A stretch of 64,000 nt of DNA, taken from the NCBI GenBank assembly GCA_002439165.1, contig DJTE01000048.1:272089-336088 (forward strand), given 5' to 3'. A model generated the notes under the pieces. That model saw nothing but the letters and a program-made list of their open reading frames with translations, searched no databases and had not been told where the DNA came from. Position numbers and translations under genes: made by a program. Shown in pieces: positions 17,821 through 25,198 of this stretch; position 1 is the stretch's first letter; each line of letters starts with the position of its first letter. The stretch is from Chryseobacterium indologenes (GTDB lineage: Bacteria > Bacteroidota > Bacteroidia > Flavobacteriales > Weeksellaceae).

Positions 17821-18030
17821 ATGAAAACTACTTCAAACCATCAGTACATTGCCGTTAACAGTGTTTTGCTGCTCATTGTATCTATACTGTTAGGATATAA
17901 TATATACCAGGAGATCTGTCATCCTGAAAAATCGGAACTTTTTCTGTGTGCTGTCCTGGTAGCCATTACCGCAGCAGTCACCAGAAAGTACGGTCTTAAA
18001 ACAGATCATGAAGTTCAGAAAAAATCTTAA
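17821..18030 (+). CDS. Hypothetical small membrane protein
   Basis: A 69-residue protein with two hydrophobic segments (VNSVLLLIVSILLGYNIY and LFLCAVLVAITAAVT) separated by a charged loop with two cysteines, and a polar tail ending in KKS. No family was recognised. It stands alone between mnmA and a well-formed terminator 10 bases downstream, which supports it being a real transcribed gene. Confidence 0.55.
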   Translation: MKTTSNHQYIAVNSVLLLIVSILLGYNIYQEICHPEKSELFLCAVLVAITAAVTRKYGLKTDHEVQKKS

Positions 18031-18038
18031 TCATATCA

Positions 18039-18070
18039 AACCCGAAGCAGTCTGTTTCGGGTTATTTTTT
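18039..18070 (+). terminator. Terminator after the 69-residue membrane protein gene
   Basis: AACCCGAA (18039-18046) pairs with TTCGGGTT (18056-18063), followed by ATTTTTT. Confidence 0.8.
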
Positions 18071-18087
18071 GATCCTGTTTTAATCCG

Positions 18088-18441
18088 TCAGGTCTTCGTC
18101 CTATGATTGATATGATAAGACATAATAACCGCCATCACAATACATTCCACTATAAGAATCATCACGAGGAAACCGACCGGTTTTCCAAGACTGATCCCCC
18201 GGACCAGCTTGACGATTCCCAGAATCAGTATAAGAAAGAGAACGTAAACTGAAGTTTTCGGCGTTGTTTCTCCTGATCTTTTTAAGAAAAAAGCGGCAAG
18301 ACAGGTTCCCAGGATCAGGATCAGGTAAAATTTCAGGAAATCCGGCCCCTTTACAATGACAGGATTGAGCGTATGCTCTTCTGTATAAAGCCATATCAGG
18401 CCTGCCATTACCGGAACTGAATGAACGATTGAATTTTTCAT
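18088..18441 (-). CDS. Hypothetical multi-pass membrane protein
   Basis: The 117-residue protein has about four membrane segments (HSVPVMAGLIWLY; FYLILILGTCLAAFFL; VYVLFLILILGIVKLV; GFLVMILIVECIVMAVIM) and a short basic C-terminus. No family was recognised. Its ATG lies 15 bases after the stop of the glycine/cysteine-tailed protein gene, so the two probably form an operon and may act together. A longer frame at 18101-18514 overlaps it but reads through the glycine-rich tail in an unlikely composition. Confidence 0.6.
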   Translation of the reverse strand: MKNSIVHSVPVMAGLIWLYTEEHTLNPVIVKGPDFLKFYLILILGTCLAAFFLKRSGETTPKTSVYVLFLILILGIVKLVRGISLGKPVGFLVMILIVECIVMAVIMSYHINHRTKT

Positions 18442-18456
18442 AGTTTATTGTTTTTT

Positions 18457-19176
18457 TTAACCTCCACATCCACCGCATCCGCCACAACCTCCGCCGCATC
18501 CGCCTCCACCGCAACTGCTTCCTCCGCAGCTTCCTCCTGCACCTCCGTCATCTTTTCCTTTAGAATGGCCTCCATTGCTGTCGGAGAATAAAGAAAGGAC
18601 TGATCCGAAAACAATAATTCCCAATCCTGACAGGATAATAATTCCCAGAGTACTCAGAACTTCTCCAAGACAGGATGAGAGTAAGAAAAGGGGCATAAAC
18701 AGCGGAACAATTCTGAGTTTATTCAGCCGGTTTTTCCGGGTCTTTTTTTCCGTCTTCTCCAGCCAGATGTCCGCAGGAGCTTCCTTCTGAAAGATTGTTT
18801 TGTACTGACTGAGCGTATCCAGAAACCAGTCCTGATGTCTGTCTTTTTCATGCTGTCCTCCTTTGGAAGGGTGATGATGGAGCTTTCTTCTCAGAATTTC
18901 CGGGCAGAATTCTTCCCAGTAGTTCCGGGTGTAGATCAGGTGCATGTGCCACACTTTATCCACTGTTTTACTGGGTGAAGCGCCATGAGGCAGGATACAG
19001 CACAGATAAATGAATTTTTTATATTCTTCTATCGCTTTTTTTGTGAAATCAAGCGTCCAGTTTTCTTCTTTTGCCAGCTTTTTAGAAAAAGGGAAATCGG
19101 CATCGGAAGCGTCTAATGAAAATCCCTGTAATCTGTTCCAGAGGGATTCGTCTTTTAGTTGCATTGTTGTTTCCAT
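18457..19176 (-). CDS. GRDP-like membrane protein with Cys/Gly-rich tail
   Basis: About 239 residues. The N-terminal half matches the pattern of 'glycine-rich domain-containing' (GRDP-like) proteins: SPSKTVDKVWHMHLIYTRNY followed by W-x-x-FCPEIL and a His cluster (KLHHHP). Two hydrophobic stretches follow (LRIVPLFMPLFLLSSCLGEV; LGIIILSGLGIIVFGSVLSL), then a linker of Gly, Lys and Asp, and a last 23-residue tail made almost only of Gly with six Cys. The conserved W-H-x-H and tail cysteines could bind metal, but this is inference. I preferred the ATG at 19176; the longer frame would need a TTG start. Function unknown. Confidence 0.65.
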   Translation of the reverse strand: METTMQLKDESLWNRLQGFSLDASDADFPFSKKLAKEENWTLDFTKKAIEEYKKFIYLCCILPHGASPSKTVDKVWHMHLIYTRNYWEEFCPEILRRKLHHHPSKGGQHEKDRHQDWFLDTLSQYKTIFQKEAPADIWLEKTEKKTRKNRLNKLRIVPLFMPLFLLSSCLGEVLSTLGIIILSGLGIIVFGSVLSLFSDSNGGHSKGKDDGGAGGSCGGSSCGGGGCGGGCGGCGGCGG

Positions 19177-19289
19177 TGTCTTTACTTTTATTTTTCTACT
19201 CAAATATCATCTGATTCTGAAATATAAAAGTCTTTCAACGGTCTTTTTTGGTTTGATAAAAATCTTAAATTAGTCTTATAAATAATTTC

Positions 19290-20186
19290 ATGAAAAAAGA
19301 AGATATTTTACATCTGGAAAAGCTGATGAATTTTTTAAGCCGTCATTTTTTAAAGAAAAATCGCTGGGAAGATGTTACCAAAACCGAATGGGTTTATATC
19401 AGTGAGGAACTGAATGAACTTATTACTGCCGGCCAAACGGAAAAAGGCATTAAAAAAGCCCCGGACCTGCTGGGATCCAATTATCTGTATGAACACCTCA
19501 TCATTAATAAGCTGAAGAAATACAGACAGAATGAGCTTGCCGGTCTGAGCAGACCGAATCTGGCCAAACTGAGTAGTATTGTCAGGGTTTTAGGCTATTC
19601 CGGTTATCTTGATTTCATCAGTTCCAATACGGAATCTTTTAATTTTAATGATCTGAAGATTGATCTGAATAATGTGAGTCAGAATACCGCACTTTTAGAC
19701 CGTCTTACCGGCTGTTGGTATTCTTACAACAGGAATCTTCCCGAAAACCCTTTACAGGCAAAAGAAGAGCGGATCTGGCGTTCTGCGATGGAGATTTACA
19801 GATCCGAAACTACGGGAGAATATTTTATTGAAAGAAGCGGTGGCGACCACCATAAATATTTCGGGAAAGTAACGGCCTATTCAGATTATGTATTTATCAT
19901 TATGAACAGCAATACGTTCATCCGCCAGCGGCATTTTATCTCAAGGATAAAAGATATAAAGGAAAAGCTCAAAAATCCAGAGTATAAGCTCCATGAGTTG
20001 CATTTTATAAGTACATGTATCAGCTTTAATCAGGAGCCGATTGCCCTGTTTGAAATATTTCAGAAAGCAGACAGAAAGACCTTTATCTCCGATTCCATCA
20101 GCTTTCCGATTGACAGTGACGAGATTCCTCCGTCTATTCTGAAACAGCTTGAAGACACCGACTCTAACAGAATTGATTACAGATAA
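19290..20186 (+). CDS. Hypothetical protein, no recognised family
   Basis: A 298-residue, probably cytosolic protein with no signal or membrane segment. The N-terminal 110 residues are helical and basic (LMNFLSRHFLKKNRWEDV; LAKLSSIVRVLGYSGYLDFI) and might be a DNA- or protein-binding helical domain. The C-terminal half is beta-rich (LLDRLTGCWYSYNRNLPE; GEYFIERSGGDHHKYFGKV; YVFIIMNSNTFIRQRHFI). It stands alone, divergent from the GRDP-like gene. I could not assign a function. Confidence 0.6.
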   Translation: MKKEDILHLEKLMNFLSRHFLKKNRWEDVTKTEWVYISEELNELITAGQTEKGIKKAPDLLGSNYLYEHLIINKLKKYRQNELAGLSRPNLAKLSSIVRVLGYSGYLDFISSNTESFNFNDLKIDLNNVSQNTALLDRLTGCWYSYNRNLPENPLQAKEERIWRSAMEIYRSETTGEYFIERSGGDHHKYFGKVTAYSDYVFIIMNSNTFIRQRHFISRIKDIKEKLKNPEYKLHELHFISTCISFNQEPIALFEIFQKADRKTFISDSISFPIDSDEIPPSILKQLEDTDSNRIDYR

Positions 20187-20238
20187 TTATAATCATTGAA
20201 TATCGCCAAGATAATCTGTGATATTTACATTCATACTC

Positions 20239-20982
20239 TTAGCTTACCAGCCAGTCTTTAAAGTCTTTCACCCGGTCACGGCTCACGGTAATCTCTTCCT
20301 GGGGCTGATATTCAAGCTCTACTTTATAATAGGGCGAGGTATGAATATTTCTGATATGTCCGGAACTGATGATAAACTGTCTGTTGGCCCGGAAAAATTT
20401 CTTTTCATCAAGTACATCTTCAAGCTCATCCAGTGTGAAATCTGAAGGATAGGTCCGTTCTTTTGTCTGGAGATATACAATCTTATTTTCGCTGAAAAAG
20501 CAGCTTATTTCATCGGTCTGTACAATCTTCAGATTATAACCTATTTTTACAAGGACCCTGGAAAGCGTGGATTTTTCTTTTCTGATCAGCTGTTTGATAT
20601 CTTCCGATCCGGCAGTATTATCCGAGGGGATAAATGATTTGAATTTTTCTACGGCTGCTGCAAGATCTTCGTCCAGAACAGGCTTCAGAAGATAGTCTAT
20701 GCTGTTTAATTTGAATGCTTTCAGGGTATACTGATCAAAAGCTGTGGTATAGATGATGAAACCTTTCGTAGGTACTTTTTCGAAAATATCGAAAGACAGC
20801 CCGTCTCCCAGCACGATATCCGAAAAGATCAGCTGCGGGTGTTCATTTTCCGAAAACCAGGCCACCCCATCCTCTACCGATTCTATTTTGGCAACCACTT
20901 CAATATCAGGAAAATTGTTCAGCATACGTTCTAATTTCCTTGAAGCAGGTTTTTCGTCTTCGATAATGACAGTTTTGATCAT
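20239..20982 (-). CDS. LytTR family response regulator
   Basis: A 247-residue transcription factor with an N-terminal receiver domain: acidic pocket IIEDEKPA, phospho-acceptor Asp55 in LIFSDIVLGD, the switch residue in FIIYTTAFDQYTLKAF and the conserved Lys of YLLKPV. The C-terminal LytTR domain (about residues 145-245) shows FFSENKIVYLQTKERTYP and FFRANRQFIIS...I. It is the natural partner of the LytS-type kinase at 22961-24277 and is the last gene of that minus-strand cluster, 57 bases after a 2TM gene. Confidence 0.93.
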   Translation of the reverse strand: MIKTVIIEDEKPASRKLERMLNNFPDIEVVAKIESVEDGVAWFSENEHPQLIFSDIVLGDGLSFDIFEKVPTKGFIIYTTAFDQYTLKAFKLNSIDYLLKPVLDEDLAAAVEKFKSFIPSDNTAGSEDIKQLIRKEKSTLSRVLVKIGYNLKIVQTDEISCFFSENKIVYLQTKERTYPSDFTLDELEDVLDEKKFFRANRQFIISSGHIRNIHTSPYYKVELEYQPQEEITVSRDRVKDFKDWLVS

Positions 20983-21039
20983 AGGTTATTGAGTTTGGGT
21001 TTAAAATCCGTTATAAAATTAGAAAAAAGCGGGGAGATG

Positions 21040-21315
21040 TTAAAAATCAATTGATTTTTTATTCTTTTCAAGTTCTTTTTCTGTTACTGCCCTTTCCCAC
21101 TGCTCATCAAAAACAAACAGGCTGACCGCTTTTACAGTCAATATAATCGCCCAAACTGTAAGCAGTAATGAGCCTCCCGTTACAGAGAAATCAATCGTAC
21201 CGTATTTCAGGTATTTTCTGAAAAGAACTACTCCGGCTACGATTCCGAACCATAAAAGGTTTTTGTAAAATTTCTTTAATTTTTCCATTCTTGTATAAGC
21301 ACTGTTGTAGTTCAT
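21040..21315 (-). CDS. 2TM domain protein (third stand-alone copy in transcription order)
   Basis: The 91-residue protein has the 2TM-domain layout: a basic amphipathic start (AYTRMEKLKKFYKNLLWFG), two membrane helices separated by a short loop, and a W-E-containing tail (DEQWERAVTEKELEKNKK). It is the most divergent of the four copies in this cluster. Co-transcribed with the 98-residue copy upstream (33-base gap) and the LytTR gene downstream. Proteins of this kind are often seen beside LytS/LytTR pairs; they may modulate the kinase, but this is inference. Confidence 0.8.
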   Translation of the reverse strand: MNYNSAYTRMEKLKKFYKNLLWFGIVAGVVLFRKYLKYGTIDFSVTGGSLLLTVWAIILTVKAVSLFVFDEQWERAVTEKELEKNKKSIDF

Positions 21316-21348
21316 GATATATATGTTTTTAAGGTTAAAAGTTTCAGT

Positions 21349-21645
21349 TTATAATGTCTTTGCGGTTCTTTTTTCTTCTTCCATCAGCTGTTTAATCTTT
21401 TTTTCTTCCCATTCTTTACCGATTCCGAAAACACTTATTGCATGGGCGGCAATTCCGATGCCCCATCCCAGTGCCGGCCAGAAAAACCATAAATGATTCG
21501 GGGCAGTTAAAAGATTAAGAGCCAGTAAAAAAGGAATAACCAGGCAGTAGGAGGTAAGGTTTCCATAGAATCCTTTCAGTTCTTTTACTCTTTTGGATGC
21601 TTTTTCATAAGCAACGGTTTCTTTAGTGAATGATGTTGTTTCCAT
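21349..21645 (-). CDS. 2TM domain protein (second stand-alone copy in transcription order)
   Basis: The 98-residue protein (AYEKASKRVKELKGFYGNL, two helices, then GIGKEWEEKKIKQLMEEE) is strikingly similar to the C-terminal domain of the kinase at 22961-24277: both share the RVKE-x-KGFY-x-NL start, the LLNLLT loop, GWGIG-x-AAH and the IGK-x-WE end. This suggests duplication from one another. A Bacteroidota-type promoter lies about 40 bases upstream, so this copy, the 91-residue copy and the LytTR gene can be expressed apart from the kinase. Confidence 0.85.
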   Translation of the reverse strand: METTSFTKETVAYEKASKRVKELKGFYGNLTSYCLVIPFLLALNLLTAPNHLWFFWPALGWGIGIAAHAISVFGIGKEWEEKKIKQLMEEEKRTAKTL

Positions 21646-21685
21646 AATTTTCTGTTTTAAAGATTGATCTGTTATTTTGTTGAGT

Positions 21686-21717
21686 CAAAGGTAATACGGA
21701 AAGCCTGCCTGATTCAA
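21686..21717 (-). promoter_or_regulatory. Promoter of the 2TM-2TM-LytTR unit
   Basis: On the minus strand TTG (21717-21715), a 21-base spacer and TACCTTTG (21693-21686) match the Bacteroidota pattern. It lies between the upstream terminator and the ATG at 21645. Confidence 0.6.
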
Positions 21718-21799
21718 CTTTATATAACCGAACGGTAAATTATGGCGACTGAATGGTCAATCTGAGATACCGGAATAAAAAGAGGTGTTTTTGAAATAA

Positions 21800-21822
21800 A
21801 AAAATGATGTTCAGAAACATCA
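21800..21822 (-). terminator. Terminator after the ICMT-like gene
   Basis: The 350-base gap 21646-21995 holds this hairpin and the promoter at 21686-21717 and no gene. TGATGTT and AACATCA (21805-21811 and 21816-21822) form a perfect 7-bp stem with a 4-base loop; on the minus strand it is followed by TTTTTTT. Confidence 0.75.
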
Positions 21823-21995
21823 GTCCGAGATAAGTATTTAAGGAGGTTTGAAGAGGAAAGATGTGGCGAAAATCAGGAATAATCTTTAATCTGTGTTATC
21901 CTTTTTACAATAGTGGCTAGTAAAAACTTTGTGGTTAGGTTAACAAGTTTATAACTAAAATTAAGCTCCGGTCCCTTCCTGCTGTTTTCAGATTT

Positions 21996-22565
21996 TCAGT
22001 AAAGAAACGGGATCAGTTTCTTTGTTTTCTTTCTGTATTCGGTATATTCTTTTCCAAACTGCTGTATAAGTGCCTGTTCTTCAATATTGATCCTGTAAGC
22101 AAAAGCCAGGAAAGGGGGAATAAAGGCAAGTGCCAGCGACAGCCAGTTGTTCAGGTACAACCCCAGCCCGAGAGAGGTAAGCAGAGAAAAGGCATAGGAC
22201 GGATGCCTTAAGTATCTGTAAAATCCGTCTTTTTTTATTTTATGGTCCTGCCGGATCGTTACATCCACTGTAAAATATTTACCCAATGATCTGATGATTA
22301 CAAACCTTAAAATAATTCCAATAAGGATAAAGGCTTCCCCCAGATAAAAGATCCAGTTTCCGTTGGTAATGGAAAAGGATGAAAGGTTGGATACGGCTAT
22401 TGAAGCGGCAATAGAAAAAGGGATAGCCAGCCACAGAATATTAAGGCTGGACCTGTCTTTATCTTTCCGGTCATCTTTTGCAGATTTAAGAATTCTTTTA
22501 TAAAGAAATTCACTGAGAAACCAGGCAGCCATTGAAATGTAGAATATAATTTGAAGAGTGTTCAT
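21996..22565 (-). CDS. ICMT/PEMT-like membrane methyltransferase
   Basis: About 189 residues with four or five membrane helices. The C-terminal block GKYFTVDVTIRQDHKIKKDG, FYRYLRHPSYAFSLL and EEQALIQQFGKEYTEYRKKT is the signature of the isoprenylcysteine carboxyl methyltransferase/phospholipid methyltransferase group (the R-HP-x-Y and E-E-x-x-L...Y motifs bind S-adenosylmethionine and substrate). The substrate in bacteria is usually unknown. The ATG at 22565 (MNTLQIIFY) is preferred to one 14 codons upstream. It lies inside the 2TM/LytS cluster, between two 2TM genes. Confidence 0.85.
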   Translation of the reverse strand: MNTLQIIFYISMAAWFLSEFLYKRILKSAKDDRKDKDRSSLNILWLAIPFSIAASIAVSNLSSFSITNGNWIFYLGEAFILIGIILRFVIIRSLGKYFTVDVTIRQDHKIKKDGFYRYLRHPSYAFSLLTSLGLGLYLNNWLSLALAFIPPFLAFAYRINIEEQALIQQFGKEYTEYRKKTKKLIPFLY

Positions 22566-22659
22566 ATGTCTTATTTTTTTTGAGGTAAAAAATGTGGGAA
22601 ATTGCAAAAAATAGCTAAGAAACAGATTGTATTCTCTGCCTTTCAGCTCTTCCTTATTT

Positions 22660-22959
22660 TTATTTTTTCATTAATTCCCTGATCTTTTTTTCCTCCCATT
22701 TTTGTCCGAGCAGGAATCCCGGAAGAAAAACAGTAAGACCGTAAAGCGTTATAACAGTCCCCCAGATTATGGGAACAACAAAATACTGTATTCTCCATAT
22801 ACTTTCTCCAGGATCCAGTTCATTATAATTGACGAACAGAATGAAAAGGTTAACGGTAAAGTAAACAAATACAGACATATAAAAACCTTTCAGCTTTTTT
22901 ACTCTTCTTTCCGCTTCTTTATAGCGGATATTGCCGGTATCTAAATTTTCCATAATCAT
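22660..22959 (-). CDS. 2TM domain protein (first stand-alone copy in transcription order)
   Basis: The 99-residue protein shows the same order as the other copies: YKEAERRVKKLKGFYMSV, two membrane helices, and LLGQKWEEKKIRELMKK at the end. Its ATG at 22959 (or 22953) lies 1 base after the stop of the kinase gene, so it is translated from the same mRNA. Its tail is nearly the same as that of the kinase (W-E-x-x-KIRE). Probably a membrane partner of the kinase; function unproven. Confidence 0.85.
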   Translation of the reverse strand: MIMENLDTGNIRYKEAERRVKKLKGFYMSVFVYFTVNLFILFVNYNELDPGESIWRIQYFVVPIIWGTVITLYGLTVFLPGFLLGQKWEEKKIRELMKK

Positions 22960-22960
22960 T

Positions 22961-24277
22961 TTATTGTTGGTTTTGTTTTTCTAAAATTTCCCTGATCTTC
23001 CGGTCTTCCCAGTTCTTTCCGATCGCAAAAACACTCATACCGTGAGCAGCAAGACCTATCCCCCATCCCAGCATCGGAAAGTAGAACCAGATGTGTTTAG
23101 GATTGGTTAAAAGATTCAGAAGGATCAGGAACGGAATCACAATACAGTAAGAAATAAGATTGGCATAAAAGCCTTTTATCTCTTTCACCCGTTTCTGGGC
23201 TCTTTCGTAAGCTTTATCTTTATCTTCCGGCTGAATACTGACTGCATTGGGTTTAACGGCCAGAACCGGAAGTTTCACTTTAAAATAATCTGCAGATTTT
23301 TCGATAAATACATTTCTTTTGGTAAGCAGTGCATAACGCTGTACAATATTGGCAAGGCCAATGCCTGAACTCTCCTTGATCTGTTCTCTTACCTGAAGAT
23401 TATTTTCTATACACAGCGTATCATGATCAGAAAAGATCTTAATCATCAAAGGTCTTGAAGAGGTGGCAAAATTATGTTTGATGCAGTTTTCCAGCAAAAG
23501 CTGGAGGGAAAGCGGAACAACAAACTTCCGGTAATCTTCTTTATCTACATCAAAAACAAAATCTACACTGTCTTCAAATCTGGTTTTTAAAAGTTCACAA
23601 TAGGTTCTGGCAAATTCTATTTCATCTTCCACCGTTACCAGCTCTTTATCTTTCTGTTCAAGTACGTAACGGTATATCTTTGACATTGAGGCGGTAAACT
23701 TCTGCGCCTGCTTCGGGTTTTCATCAATTAAAGAACTCAGTACATTCAGTGAGTTGAAAAGAAAATGAGGATCAAGCTGGTTTTTTAAACTTTCGAATTG
23801 AGCATTGGCCGACTTGGCAATAAGCTTCTGTTCCACCACTTCTTTTTTGGAGGTCTTTTTCAGCTCATCCATAAATCCTTTTGCATGAAGAAAAGCAGAG
23901 ATCAGCAGAGCGATATTGATCATGAACCAATTGGTGAGTCCATACTTTTTAGAGAAAAAGACTTCCGGAGTGGCTACTTTCTGAATTACTACATAATTCA
24001 TATAGTTACAGAAATACACCAGGATAAAATTAACAATGATAAGTGATACAATGCTTAAAACAGCTCTTGTGCGGGTTGCCTCAGACCACGGGAATTTTTT
24101 ATCGAGCAAATCACTTACCGCCCCGTTACCGATACCGATCACGAAAGAATACATCATCGAAAGGAGTAATGTAAGCAGGAAGTTATAAAAAGTTTTCTCG
24201 GGATTAAAAAACAAAAAGAAGAACATGGTTGTTCCCAGAGACACCCAGAGTAGTACGATAAATTCTTTGCCTTTCAT
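22961..24277 (-). CDS. LytS/YehU-type sensor histidine kinase fused to a C-terminal 2TM domain
   Basis: The 438-residue inner membrane kinase has about four N-terminal helices (residues 5-130), a His_kinase domain with phospho-acceptor His171 in QLDPHFLFNSLNVLSS, an ATPase domain with N-box LLENCIKHN (262-270) and G-box SSGIGLANI (303-311), and then an extra domain at about 353-438. That extra domain (YERAQKRVKEIKGFYANL, two helices, IGKNWEDRKIREI) is a complete 2TM domain. It is expected to phosphorylate the LytTR regulator encoded at 20239-20982. First gene of the cluster. The fused domain would place two more membrane helices after the cytosolic ATPase, so both ends are membrane-anchored. 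Confidence 0.9.
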   Translation of the reverse strand: MKGKEFIVLLWVSLGTTMFFFLFFNPEKTFYNFLLTLLLSMMYSFVIGIGNGAVSDLLDKKFPWSEATRTRAVLSIVSLIIVNFILVYFCNYMNYVVIQKVATPEVFFSKKYGLTNWFMINIALLISAFLHAKGFMDELKKTSKKEVVEQKLIAKSANAQFESLKNQLDPHFLFNSLNVLSSLIDENPKQAQKFTASMSKIYRYVLEQKDKELVTVEDEIEFARTYCELLKTRFEDSVDFVFDVDKEDYRKFVVPLSLQLLLENCIKHNFATSSRPLMIKIFSDHDTLCIENNLQVREQIKESSGIGLANIVQRYALLTKRNVFIEKSADYFKVKLPVLAVKPNAVSIQPEDKDKAYERAQKRVKEIKGFYANLISYCIVIPFLILLNLLTNPKHIWFYFPMLGWGIGLAAHGMSVFAIGKNWEDRKIREILEKQNQQ

Positions 24278-24367
24278 GTCGGTATTTATTAATCCAAAAT
24301 TAGTTTTTATTAAAGTTACTATAAATTATTTCTTGCTGAAGGGTAGTTTTTTCTGACTGAACGGCAT

Positions 24368-24394
24368 AAAAAAACCTTCACAGAATGAAGGTTT
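24368..24394 (-). terminator. Terminator after the 216-residue secreted protein gene
   Basis: AAACCTTCA (24372-24380) pairs with TGAAGGTTT (24386-24394) around CAGAA. The minus strand continues into a run of seven T. Confidence 0.8.
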
Positions 24395-24456
24395 ATTTTA
24401 ACTGAGACAGGGATAAGGATATTTAATCACATCAGATTCTGTCATCAGGATTCTTT

Positions 24457-25107
24457 TTATTTTGCCGGCTGGCTGATAAAATATTCAGCTTCTGCTTTTC
24501 CCCAGTTCGGGTCCAGTGCCGATTTTGGAGTATATGCATTAAATTTTGCCAATGCCTGTTTAAACAACTCTACTCCTTTGGCTTTGCTTCCACCAAACTG
24601 TTTAGGAGTAAAATAAACATCTTCTGCTTTAATCAGGGCAATTCTAGGATTCTCCGGATCCAGATTTTCTGCTGCTTTCATTTCAGCTTCAGCAATAGCT
24701 CCATTTGTTTTATAACGCTGTTGCGGGTTGACCATCATTCTCAATGAATTAGCCATTTTTCTGAGAAGATGAGTTTCTGCATTATCTCCTCTTAAAACAC
24801 CCGTAGATCCTGCCAGATATTTCTCTGCCTCTGAAGCAACACCGTCCAGTTCTTTAAGTTTTCCTTCTCTCATCAGTACTCTTCCCTTCTGAATGTAGGC
24901 CAATGCAGCGTAATATCCGGGAAGCCATTCCTGGGTTTCTTTTGCATTAATCCTGGCAAAATCATTAGCCAGAGCCTGAAAGCCTTCTGCTGTACTGCAT
25001 GCTTCCAGTTTGGCAATTTTTTCTGTCATTATTTTTTCATAATCTGTCTGGGCAAAAGCCGTTAAACTCATAAAAGCAAAAGCAAAACTTAATAGATATT
25101 TTTTCAT
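24457..25107 (-). CDS. Hypothetical secreted TPR-like protein
   Basis: The 216-residue protein has signal peptide YLLSFAFAFMSLTAFAQ, then a helical mature part (YEKIMTEKIAKLEACSTAEG; WLPGYYAALAYIQKGRVLMR; AENLDPENPRIALIKAEDVY). The N-P-R-x-x-L and paired-helix spacing resemble degenerate tetratricopeptide repeats, so it is likely a periplasmic protein-interaction module. A -7-like TATCTTTG lies at 25148-25141 on the minus strand. Its neighbour is a TonB-dependent receptor transcribed toward it; a functional link is possible but unproven. Confidence 0.6.
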   Translation of the reverse strand: MKKYLLSFAFAFMSLTAFAQTDYEKIMTEKIAKLEACSTAEGFQALANDFARINAKETQEWLPGYYAALAYIQKGRVLMREGKLKELDGVASEAEKYLAGSTGVLRGDNAETHLLRKMANSLRMMVNPQQRYKTNGAIAEAEMKAAENLDPENPRIALIKAEDVYFTPKQFGGSKAKGVELFKQALAKFNAYTPKSALDPNWGKAEAEYFISQPAK

Positions 25108-25140
25108 TGCATCAATTTTTAAGATTAATTATATTTTTAT

Positions 25141-25148
25141 CAAAGATA
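25141..25148 (-). promoter_or_regulatory. Possible -7 box of the 216-residue secreted protein gene
   Basis: Minus-strand TATCTTTG matches TAnnTTTG 34 bases before the ATG; no good -33 TTTG is visible, so support is partial. Confidence 0.35.
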
Positions 25149-25198
25149 TGTATTTCGTAGAAAACATTATATTATTACAACCTAAATCCAATTATTTT

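Noticed and set aside
18101..18514. Longer minus-strand frame of 137 codons across the glycine-rich tail and the downstream membrane gene
   Set aside because: Its composition (strings of Arg, Trp and Met at the start) is what results from reading a Gly/Cys-coding repeat in another frame. The 117-codon frame has a coherent membrane pattern.
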